This document shows positions 31,986 through 40,868 of a stretch of 64,000 nt of DNA, piece by piece. The translations under genes and the position numbers were made by a program. This stretch comes from Tuctoria greenei (taxonomy: Eukaryota; Streptophyta; Magnoliopsida; Poales; Poaceae): assembly GCA_036927565.1 (NCBI GenBank), contig JAYESD010000007.1:7089644-7153643 (forward strand). Direction: 5' to 3'. Positions within the stretch are counted from its first letter, which is position 1, and each line of letters starts with the position of its first letter. The notes under the pieces are model-generated. The model made no database searches and was not told the DNA's origin. It saw only the letters and a program-made list of their open reading frames with translations.

Positions 31986-32753
31986 CTACTCGTCGGAGTC
32001 CTCCTCGGTCTCCTCCTCCGGGTCCTCCTCCTCCGTGCCCTCCCCCGATCTCACGGGTGAGTTCTCACGACGATCCGGAGAGTTTGGATCCCAAGGCTCA
32101 ACGTCTGAAGCGTACTGGGGAGAGTTCGGGTCAGCTGCAGTGATCCTCGCGCAGCGTCGGCGAAGTCGCTCGTAGCGGTCAACAAGGTCCCTGCTGTCCT
32201 GAAGCTCCTGCTGACAACGCTGGAGTCGTGAAGACAACTCCACAACGTCGTCCACAAGCCTCTCGCTCTGAGCGAGGTACAGAGGCCCCTCGACGTCACG
32301 TACAGTGAAGTCGACTGTGCCACTAGGGCGCTGAGGGGTGTAGGCGTGCTCCGTGCACCCGAGGCGGAACCTGTGGGCGTGACTCCAGTAGGTAGTTGCC
32401 TCCCACGTAGCATCCTCCTCAGCTGCACGCTGGGAGCTCCTCCAAGCCAGAGAGAAGTGTGAGTGCAGCAGCTCCAAGTCGTAGTAGACGGACAGCTGGG
32501 AAGTCCACTCCAGTCCACCAGTAGATGGTACAGAGACCCTGGTGGTGTGGTAGACGAAGCGAACACGGTACTCACGGTACCCCACAGCACGAAGAAGGGA
32601 ACGAAGATGGGCACGCATCCTCGGGACAACACGTCCAGAAGAGATCAGCACTGTCTCCCTCCTGGGTGTGTGAGGTGCGGAGCGGCTGGCTAGGGCGTGG
32701 TGAGGAACACAACCCCCAGTCGACTTACGCGCCGTCTGCTTGGTGCGCGCCAT
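31986..32753 (-). CDS. Retrotransposon ORF with a histone H3-identical N-terminal tail
   Basis: Intact 255-codon ORF, ATG 32753-32751, TAG at 31986-31988, between PBS and gag of G2. Residues 2-14 are ARTKQTARKSTGG, identical to H3 residues 1-13, so the positions of R2, T3, K4, T6, R8, K9, S10 and T11 are all present. Met followed by Ala predicts Met removal and a free Ala N-terminus as in H3. Position 14 is Cys, not Lys. The next residues (VPHHALASRSAP) keep scattered similarity to H3 15-31. There is no histone fold. The middle (about 60-135) is unrecognised, 160-203 looks like a coiled coil, two DPNSP repeats lie at 208-226, and the tail 237-255 is almost all Glu/Asp. GC-rich composition makes long open frames more likely, yet gag and pol beside it are broken. 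Function unknown; histone mimic is my inference. Confidence 0.85.
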   Translation of the reverse strand: MARTKQTARKSTGGCVPHHALASRSAPHTPRRETVLISSGRVVPRMRAHLRSLLRAVGYREYRVRFVYHTTRVSVPSTGGLEWTSQLSVYYDLELLHSHFSLAWRSSQRAAEEDATWEATTYWSHAHRFRLGCTEHAYTPQRPSGTVDFTVRDVEGPLYLAQSERLVDDVVELSSRLQRCQQELQDSRDLVDRYERLRRRCARITAADPNSPQYASDVEPWDPNSPDRRENSPVRSGEGTEEEDPEEETEEDSDE

Positions 32754-32877
32754 CTACAAACTTTTGAAAAGAAGAGAGAGTAAGATCAATAATCAATAAA
32801 TTAAGTTAGAATTAAAACAATAAGTACAACAAGATAAGAAGCACAAGGGTTGAGATGGAGAGCACAAAGTTTTGGAA

Positions 32878-32902
32878 ATACTATTTTATAAGAAAATAGT
32901 AT
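32878..32902. other. Perfect 10-bp hairpin in G2 leader
   Basis: Inverted repeat ATACTATTTT / AAAATAGTAT with a 5-nt loop, in the RNA leader between PBS and the H3-tail ORF. Such leader hairpins can serve packaging or dimerisation; this is only a structural observation. Confidence 0.6.
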
Positions 32903-32953
32903 AGTCCTTATTTTCGACCATTTCTAACTAGGCTTGCGTCCTACGGGCAACAC

Positions 32954-32966
32954 GGCTCTGATACCA
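32954..32966 (-). promoter_or_regulatory. G2 primer-binding site (initiator Met tRNA)
   Basis: Minus strand TGGTATCAGAGCC, three bases after the LTR end TGACA at 32970. It proves that the LTR on the right is the 5' LTR and that the H3-tail ORF is the first ORF of the element. Confidence 0.92.
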
Positions 32967-32969
32967 CTT

Positions 32970-33856
32970 TGTCACGCCCGGTCATCGTAAAGATGAACAG
33001 ACGCTAATCACATGTACGCCAGGATCAGTTGAATCGTACATGCGTTGACGAAAGTGAAATATCATTGCATAGCCATGTTCGAATACATACCATAACCTAT
33101 TTAAAACATCTAAACAGTTCACAAAGATTATACTACAACAGAAGGCTAAATAGATAAGAACGGCTCCATCTCCACAGGCAGTCGCGTGAAGGATTGCCAG
33201 CCTAGCCCAAGTCTTCCAGGTTGACAAAGAAGTCTTCTGGTGCCGCTTCTTCTTCATATTCTAATGGAAAAGTAAACTCTTGAGTACATAGAGTACTCAG
33301 CAAGTGTGGGAAGAGAATGACATGATTGGCTAAAGCAAAGGAAGGCCAAATATGGCTTAGGCACTATGCTTAGAACCTAACCTTAGCTTTCAATTATCAA
33401 CATCATAATTCAAGAAGTAATTCAACACATAATTAAAGATGATGAATGTAACTTGAATCATAAATAACCACCATTTCCCAACCATAAGCTAATTATGAAC
33501 TGGCCCCAAGCCGCTCTTTTCCGTGAGCACGGCTGTCATGACAGTTTTACCAAATCTCTGCAGAGAGTGTACCCTTTCCCCACAAGCAGTGATTTCATCC
33601 CCTGTTGCCAGGTGGACTAAGTGAACCTCCCTGAATGCCTGTGGTAGCTAACCACATTACACACTTCCTTTGGTGTGAGGACAGGAGATCACAACATGGT
33701 CTTTACAAAGGTACTCCCGACTAGTGCTAGCCCTCTAAGGTTTCCACCACTGAGGCATTCCCGGAGTAACCCTCCGCCTCAGAGCCCCCTCTTGAGCCTT
33801 GCGGTTCCCAGAGCAATACCCCTGCATCATTCCCCGCACCATCCCACCACTAGCAT
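32970..33856 (-). repeat. G2 5' LTR, truncated (inner 0.89 kb)
   Basis: Matches 24018-24945 of the 3' LTR, with one approximately 44-bp internal gap. Homology stops after CCACCACTAG at about 33856, where Copia C4 gag begins. U3 and the promoter are lost, so G2 can no longer be transcribed from its own 5' LTR. Confidence 0.88.
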
Positions 33857-34859
33857 AATCTATGAACAATTGTCCACATTAAGAAGTGCACACTCCTCCA
33901 CTCTAGATAGACTTGATGAAGAAATTGAAAAGAACAGAGAGCTTGCTGCACTTAATGATAAAAACTTGAAAGATGCTAGCTGGTCTACAATTGATTTGCA
34001 TTGTTCTACTTGTGATGATCTTGATAAGAAACTACAGGATGTTATGAATGAAATTTCTATATTGAACAATGCTTTACGTTCTCATGAAGTTAAATTTTGT
34101 TCCAATCGCAAACTAAAAGGAAAAACTTCATGTGAAAATTGCCTTGATCTGTCCAATAAACTTGATGACATGCATAGGACATTAGATCAGTTTTGTAATG
34201 GGAATAAGAACCTAAACTTGCTGCTGAATTCTTCCAAGTCTTGCAATGATAAAACTGGTTTAGGTTTTGATTTTCATGCTCATGCTAAGGCACATCCACC
34301 TAAAATTGTAAAGACATTAGTAAGTGGTTTGATTCAAACAGTTCCTAAACAAAAAGGAGTGGTTTTCAAATCTACAGGAGTGTTGCCTCATTCGGTTTCA
34401 AATAAAAATATTGCTTGCTCATCTAGACATGAACACAAAGTTAAATTTCATTGTACCTTCTGTGGTAGAGATGGTCATGTCATAGATTTTTGTTATAGAC
34501 TAGCTAAACAACAGAAAAGGGAAAGAATGGTTGCTAGATCTGATAACTTTCATGCAAAATTTGCTGCACACATTGAACCGAATGTACAACCTGCTGTTTT
34601 GAGTCAAAAACATTCAAAGTTTACCTCCGGACCTTCTGTTTTTGCCTCCGGTGCTACTGATTTTTGTGCTACACAAGTAACACCTTATAGATCAGTAGTC
34701 AAGAATAAAAAATCTCAAACTTTGACTCATAAACCTGCTGTTTTGTCTCAGCTTTCGCGTGTTTTTCCTGCTGCACGTCGCGTGACTCAGTACTGGATTC
34801 CTAAATGCCTTTTGACTAACCCCAGTATTGAGTCATCGATGTATTGTGCTTCTATGTAG
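33857..34859 (+). pseudogene. gag: C4 Gag C-terminal part
   Basis: Open from the junction to TAG 34857-34859. Contains a coiled coil with spaced CysXXCys motifs (LDRLDEEIEKNRELAAL..., CSTCDDLDKK), and one intact zinc knuckle CTFCGRDGHVIDFC (about 34454-34495). The open frame continues upstream to 33675, but that part is G2 LTR read in a fortuitous frame, not gag. It ends YCASM-stop, as in C2. Confidence 0.82.
34857..34859 (+). promoter_or_regulatory. In-frame UAG between gag and protease, shared by C2 and C4
   Basis: ATG TAG GTT ACA at the border; downstream codons in the same frame lead straight into KENIWIVDSG of the protease. C2 has ATG TAG GTA ACA at the same place (minus, near 16862). 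Other stops in the two copies are at different positions, so this one looks ancestral. Stop readthrough is known for other plant retroelements; here it is inferred. Confidence 0.6.
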
Positions 34860-37800
34860 GTTACACGTTTGAGGAAGGAGAACATTTGGATTGTGGATTC
34901 AGGTTTCTCACGCCACATGACCGGTAACAAAGATTGGTTCTCCTCCCTCTCTTTTGTGTCACTTGTAGAGAATGTTACTTTTGCCGATAATTCTTCAACT
35001 CCTATAATTGCTAAAGGTTCGGTTAGAGTAAATGATCACTACACTTTGAAGGATGTGGCACTTGTCAAAAATTTGAAATACAACTTGCTTTCTATTGCAC
35101 AATTGCTAGATGAAAATCTAGAAATTATTTTCAATAAAAACTGCTGCAAAGTTGTAGGTTCAAATAGTGAGCTTATTTTTAACATGTCTCGGTTTGGAGG
35201 AGTTTTTAAAGCTGATTTTGATATGTCTTCCTCTAAGCATAGGTGTCTAGTTGCTAATGATTCAAAGGACTTATATTTTTGGCATCGTAGACTTGGTCAC
35301 GTAGGCTTTGATCACCTAACGCGTGTTAGTGCTCTTGATCGCATACGTGGACTGCCTAAGCTTAAAGGGGACAAAGAAATTGTGTGCTCTTCTTGTAGAC
35401 ATGCTAAGATGGTTGCAGGTTCACATACTCCTCTCACAATGATCATGACAACAGAACCATGTCAACTTTTGCATCTTGACACCGTAGGACCTTCACGTGT
35501 TCAATCCTTCGGAGGTAAATGGTATGTTCTTGTTATTGTTGATGATTATTCTAGATACTCTTGGGTTTACTTTATGGCGTCTAAGAATGAAGTTTTTAGT
35601 CACTTTAGAACTTTATTTCTTAGATTATCAATTGATCACCCATGATCATTAAAAGCAATTAGAAGTGATAATGGAACTGAATTTAAAAATCAATCTTTTG
35701 ATCACTTTTGTGCTAAAAATAGAATAGATCATCAATTTTCTTCACCATATGTACCTCAACAAAACGGTGTTGTAGAAAGAAAGAATAGAACCTTAGTTGA
35801 GATGGCTAGGACTATGCTTGATGAATATCAAACTCCTAGGAAATTTTGGGCTGATGCGTTAGCAACCGCTTATTATGTCTCAAATCGTGTTTTCTTGCGT
35901 GCTAAGCTAGGTAAAACACCATATGATCTTCGGTTTGGACATAGGCCTAGTGTTACACACTTTCGGGTCTTTGGGTTCAAATGATTTGTTAAGAAACATG
36001 GTAGTCTTGATAAATTTGAACCTAGATCTATTGATGGCATGTTTCTTGGTTATCCATCTCACACTAGAGGCTACCGTGTGCTTTTACTTGACACTAACAA
36101 AATTGTGGAGACTTGTGAAGTGTCTTTTGATGAAGCTAGCCCAGGTACTAGCTCCGGTGTTGCAGGACCAGATCCGTATCCTCAGGGGGAGGGTATTTTC
36201 GAAGATGAAGAAGAGCCGGTGATATTGCCTGGTAGTTCCGGAGTTGACACGTGTCCAGCTCCGGACATTGAACAAGCTCCGGCTATCACCTATGCTGGTC
36301 CTGATTGTCCACAAGTCACAAGCTCATCAATCTACGATGAACCTAATGAAGAAGAAGCTTGTGAGACATCTGTTCCCCTACGTTTTTACAAAGATCATCC
36401 CCTACAACAGATAATTGGAAGCTTGCATGAACGAGTCACACGGTCCAGGTTTTGCGATCCGAACTCTCATGCTCATTCTACTTTTGTTGCTTCTTTTGAA
36501 CCCAAAGATATATCAAACACACTCACTAATGAATCTTGGATTATTGCTATGCAAGAAGAGTTAGAAAATTTTGAAAGAAATAATGTTTGGAAACTTGTAC
36601 CTCCACCTCTAGGTCACACTTTAATTGGAACTAAATGGGTATATAAAAATAAACAAAGTGAGGATGGGGTTGTGGTTAGGAATAAGGCTAGGTTGGTTGC
36701 TCAAGGTTTCACTCAAGTTGAAGGTCTAGATTTTGATGAAACCTTTGCTCCTGTCGCTAGATTAGAAGCCATAAGAATTTTGTTAGCTTTTGCAGCATCT
36801 AAAGGTTTTAAGCTATATCAAATGGATGTTAAAAGTGCTTTTCTTATTGGCTACATAGATGAGGAGGTTTATGTCAAGCAACCACCGGGTTTTGAAAATC
36901 CAGATTTTCCTAATCATGCTTACAAACTGTCCAAAGCCTTATACGGTCTCAAACAAGCCCCTAGAGCATGGTATGATAGGCTAAAAACATTCTTACTTGA
37001 AAAGGGGTTTACCATGGGCAAGGTTGATAAAAACTCTTTTTTTGCTTAAACATGGCAATGACTCATTATTCGTTCAAGTGTATGTGGATGATATTATCTT
37101 TGGTTGTGCTTCTCATGATCTTGTGTCCAAGTTTTTAGAAATGATGAGTTCCGAATTTGAAATGAGTATGATGGGTGAACTCACTTACTTTTTGGGGCTG
37201 CAAATCAAGCAAACCAAGGAGGGTACCTTTGTGCATCAAACGAAGTATACCAAAGACCTCCTAAGGCGCTTCAACATGGACAAAAGTAAGCCTCTTCGGA
37301 CACCAATGGGAACAGCAACAACTCTTGAACTTGATGAAGATGGTGAATCCATGAATCAAAAATAATATAGAAGTATGATCGGATCACTTTTGTACCTCAC
37401 GGCATCAAGACCGGATATACAATTCTGCGTATGTCTTTGTGCATGGTTTCAAGCTTCCCCACGTGTTTCACATTGTCAAGCCATCAAAAGGATTCTCAGG
37501 TACTTACATGGAACCCAAGAATTTGGCATTTTTCTTCCTTCTTCCTCAACTGTTACTTTGAAAGCTTTTTCGGATGCTGATTTTCGGGGTTGTAGGATTG
37601 ATAGGAAAAGTACTTCTGGTGCTTGTCATTTTCTTGGTAATTCTCTTGTTGCTTGGTCATCTAGAAAACAAAATTCAGTTGCACAATCCACAGCCGGATC
37701 TGAATATGTAGCTGCTGCTAGTGCTTGCTCATAAATTCTTTGGATTGTTCAAACACTTAAGGACTATGGGGTTGATCTAAATAGTGTTCCACTGTTTTGT

Positions 37801-38034
37801 GATAACACTAGTGCCATTTGCATTGCTAAAAACCCCGCGCAACATTCTAGAACTAAGCACATTGACATTAGGTATCACTTTCTCCGAGATAATGTTGAAA
37901 AAGGAAACATTGTGCTTCACCATGTAGATACCGAACAACAATTGGCTGACATTTTTACAAAACCTTTGGATTTCACTCGTTTTTGTTACATTCGTAGTGA
38001 AATAGGGGTTATGCATCCTCATGGCTTAAATTGA
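34860..38034 (+). pseudogene. pol: C4 Pol: protease, integrase, RT, RNase H, broken by several stops
   Basis: Protease VDSGFSRHMTG (34895-34925); GAG-pre-integrase with FWHRRLGHVG; integrase core with HLDTVGPS, RSDNGTEF and QQNGVVERKN; RT (36500-37120) with QMDVKSAF and YVDDIIFG; RNase H with SDADFRG, STAGSEY and CDNTSAI; end at TGA 38032-38034 (HPHGLN). Stops at 35643-35645, about 35982, 37363-37365 and 37732-37734, and a frameshift near 37035, inactivate it. Most breaks are single-base changes, so decay is moderate compared with C2. Confidence 0.86.
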
Positions 38035-39046
38035 GGGGGAGTTTTTGAAACTTGGGAAGTCTTTGTGTGAATCTGAAATTAAAATAATATGAGCATAGTA
38101 TTTCATACATATATGACTCTATGATTCCTTTTACATGCTAAAAGTTCTTACTACATTACTCGTGTTATACATTTTGTAGTTTTTGCCATGTGTAGTAATT
38201 GGAATAATTACTTACACTAAAACTGGTCATGGTCGAACTTTCTTGCTGTTTTGAACTTGTTACATGTTCACAAGTGCTTTTAATCATAAAGAATTAATCA
38301 AGTAATCAACTAACATGTTGAGTTTTTATGAACAAATATAAATTGAGAAAATATCAAGAGAATATGCATGCATCGCACTTCTTTTTCTGAGATGGCTTAT
38401 CATTGCACTTAGATTTGAACTTGGAAGAAGTTGTGTATGACTAAAACCATGTCCTTAAGCTTCTGATTGTCAAATGACATAGGCTTGGCTTGGTTGGTTA
38501 GAATAAGGCAGATGAGCATATAATCTCTTGCAAATATCATATGATCTAAATTTGTGCTTTGAAAAATAATAAAATGCAGCAACTAGTGTCATGCTTTCAA
38601 GTTATAAAATAGTTAAGTTTGTGAGATCATGACTTGCTTAAATTGAAAATTACATATGATCTCTAGCATGGCTTTCACTACTTTATGTATCTCATTGATG
38701 TGATAGTGTAAGTTACTTGATAGTATGACTTGGATGAGCTTTGTTTTATATGTATATGTTATAATATGCTCATAACAATTAAAATTTCTCTTTTACCTTG
38801 CTGAATACATTGTCAAAGGGGGAGAGATTAATCACGCATTCAAAAAGGGAAAGATAATGTGCATGGGGAGAGATGATAAAGGGGGAGAGATTTGTGAATT
38901 TTGAATTTTTGCATTTTTGCTTTTCTTATCATTTTATTTCTGATTTACAAAAAGGGGAGAAATTGTCGTCTTCAAAACTTTTAATGAGAATAAGCCAATG
39001 TTCGGATTTTAAATGGTGTTGCCAATGCATTCATCAAGGGGGAGAT
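38035..39046 (+). other. C4 3' untranslated region with serial polypurine tracts
   Basis: One kilobase without ORFs. It contains at least five GGGGGAG-type tracts: 38034-38041, 38814-38829, 38844-38892 (three close runs), 38947-38963 and 39033-39046. The last is the true polypurine tract abutting the LTR. Confidence 0.75.
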
Positions 39047-40868
39047 TGTAACACCTATGTGTGTTGAATACATTGGCTTGTAGTGAATACACTTGGCTTT
39101 GATGATAAAAGTTTTGAATATCACCAAAACACCTTTTTATCAAGGTCCGACTCTAGCTCTGAGCTACAGCAAGGTCCGACGGTAGGTCCGGCTTGGTTTG
39201 GGTAGCTCCAATTACGTTCGATGCTAGGTCCGACTAGCTTTGATCAGCTCCGGTGAAGTTTTGTCTTTAGCTTCGGCATGTCTTTGATAGCTCCGACATG
39301 CTTTTGCTAAGCTCCGACGTACTTTGTCTATCTCCGGTTTTGGGTTGACTAGTTTTGACTAGTTTTTGGTAAGCTCCAGCGCTAGGATCTACTAGTTTTC
39401 GTAAGCTCTGCCAGGTGCTTCATTGTACTAGTTTTGGTAAGCTCCGGCTCAAGCTCCGGCTTGCTGTGGGATGGTCCGGAACTTGACCGCAGTGCTTCTG
39501 CTTTTCATTTGCAATGTTTTGTACTTGCTTTACATTGTTGGAAAGATTGCTTAGTATTCATTTGCTAAGTTTTTGGTGCATTTTGGTTGATATGGATAAT
39601 ATCGTGTTACTGTGGTTTTGCAACATGCTTATGTGAGGTTCTCACGTAAGGTGTTGTGTTCGGAACTAACTTGAGTCATGTCGAGGACTTGGGCTCTTAT
39701 GGATTGGTTGTGTATTCATGTGCAGGTGTTGCTTGAGTTCAAGACATGGCTGGTGACAGGATCCATTGGACTAGTCTCAGGGAGGAGATGAGGTTCCAAC
39801 AACCAAGTTCGGGAGGAACTGTGGTTGAGCTGATCAGGAGGTCGCGCAGGATGATTGAATCAAGAGCAGTGCATATGAAGGATAATGAACGTTGAAGGAA
39901 GGTGTTCACACGTATGCATGCGGTGCATGACGTGGCAACATTGTTCCCAAGATGGGATAAGGAAGGAAAGATCTGGTTGGAAGGATCGGATCGTACCGGT
40001 TGATGACTTTGGCTGCGACGGAGTCTGTTATAGCTCGTTATGGAAAGCATCGAGTTGGTTATGATAGGATTTCATATGGGTCACGAATTTGAGTTGTTTA
40101 GGAATGTGGGATACGTTCCTAAGGTGTTTGGAAGTCTTAAGATTGCTTCTATCTGCGTATAGAAGAATCTTGAGCAGTTATGGAAAGTTACGATTTGTGA
40201 TCTGAGTAGGATTGGAGTCCTAGTTGATATTGGATTGCCCTAAGGGCTGGTTATATAAGCAAGGGAGCCCAGAGCTCGTGGGCATGACTTTGGGGCTGTT
40301 CCTCTTGTGTTCTATTGAATAAAATTCGTAGTTTGAAGGAACTTTTGTGCCTTGTTCGTCCGACTTGTTCCAGACAAGTTTTACTCGTCGAGTTTCTGGA
40401 CAGCACTACCTTTCGTCGGTGGTTTTATCATAACTCGAGTTTTATAGATCTAATTGACGTGATTCTTTTTGGGTTGTCTTCACAACTTGATTGTCTATCA
40501 TATGTAAAAATTTCATGGTCATTGGATTTATGGTTTCTGATCTACACGAGTTTCTTTGCAGCGTTCCAGAACTGTTTTTTTCTCAGGTAGGGCAGATTGA
40601 CCATTGTTTGATCTTTTGATCATAACTTGAGTTTTTCTCGACGGATTTGAGTAATTATTTTTGTGTTGTTTTCGTGACTTGATTCTCTCTGATATTTATC
40701 ACTTTTGTCACGGTGAAACACGTTTAGATTAGTCTCACACACGATTTCTTTAACAGATCGTTTTTCTACCGAAAGGGTTTGGGGTTTAATTGTTTCCGCT
40801 GCGTAAGATTTTTAAATCTACCATTCACCCCCCCTCTGGTAGCTTTTCACGTGCTCCTCGATCCTACA
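39047..40868 (+). repeat. C4 3' LTR (about 1.8 kb)
   Basis: Begins TGTAACACCTATGTG after the polypurine tract and ends CGATCCTACA; next bases ACAAG belong to G5. Aligns with the C2 LTR. TATATAAG at 40252-40259. U3 (39143-39485) carries CTCCGG and GGTCCGAC repeats. A second conserved block near 39740-40060 has an accidental minus-strand frame. Confidence 0.88.
39143..39485. repeat. GGTCCGAC / CTCCGG repeat array in C4 U3
   Basis: Repeats at 15-45 bp intervals, separated by AGCTTTGxxTAGCTC-like spacers. Five copies contain CCGAC (for example near 39147, 39176 and 39229), the core of the plant DRE/CRT element. Confidence 0.75.

Larger units (their letters stand above)
24018..33856 (-). mobile_element. 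G2: Ty3/Gypsy chromovirus (Tekay/Del-like) with extra 5' ORF; 5' LTR truncated
   Basis: Minus-strand order: truncated 5' LTR (33856-32970), PBS, an extra ORF with an H3-like tail, gag, protease, RT, RNase H, integrase, chromodomain, polypurine tract, 3' LTR (27039-24018). Pol order RT-RNase H-integrase marks Gypsy; the C-terminal chromodomain and 3-kb LTRs suggest the Tekay/Del lineage. gag and pol have several stops and shifts, whereas the extra ORF is uninterrupted. Left flank is C3; right end is fused to C4. Confidence 0.88.
33857..40868 (+). mobile_element. C4: 5'-truncated Ty1/Copia element (same family as C2)
   Basis: Plus-strand order: gag (from mid coiled coil), conserved TAG, protease, integrase, RT, RNase H, long 3' UTR, 3' LTR. 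5' LTR, PBS and the N-terminal half of gag are missing at the G2 junction. Its right end sits inside the G5 LTR (flank ACAAG), so it had inserted in G5 before the deletion that joined it to G2. Confidence 0.87.

Noticed and set aside
32051..32632. Second minus-strand ORF overlapping the H3-tail ORF
   Set aside because: GC-rich sequence keeps several frames open. This frame has no recognisable domain and lacks the ATG-proximal H3 tail.
31986..32753. A genuine histone H3 gene
   Set aside because: Only the first 13 mature residues match; there is no histone fold, and the ORF sits between PBS and gag of a retrotransposon.
33675..33856. N-terminal extension of the C4 Gag ORF
   Set aside because: The bases are G2 LTR, matched at 24762-24945; the frame crosses the junction by chance.
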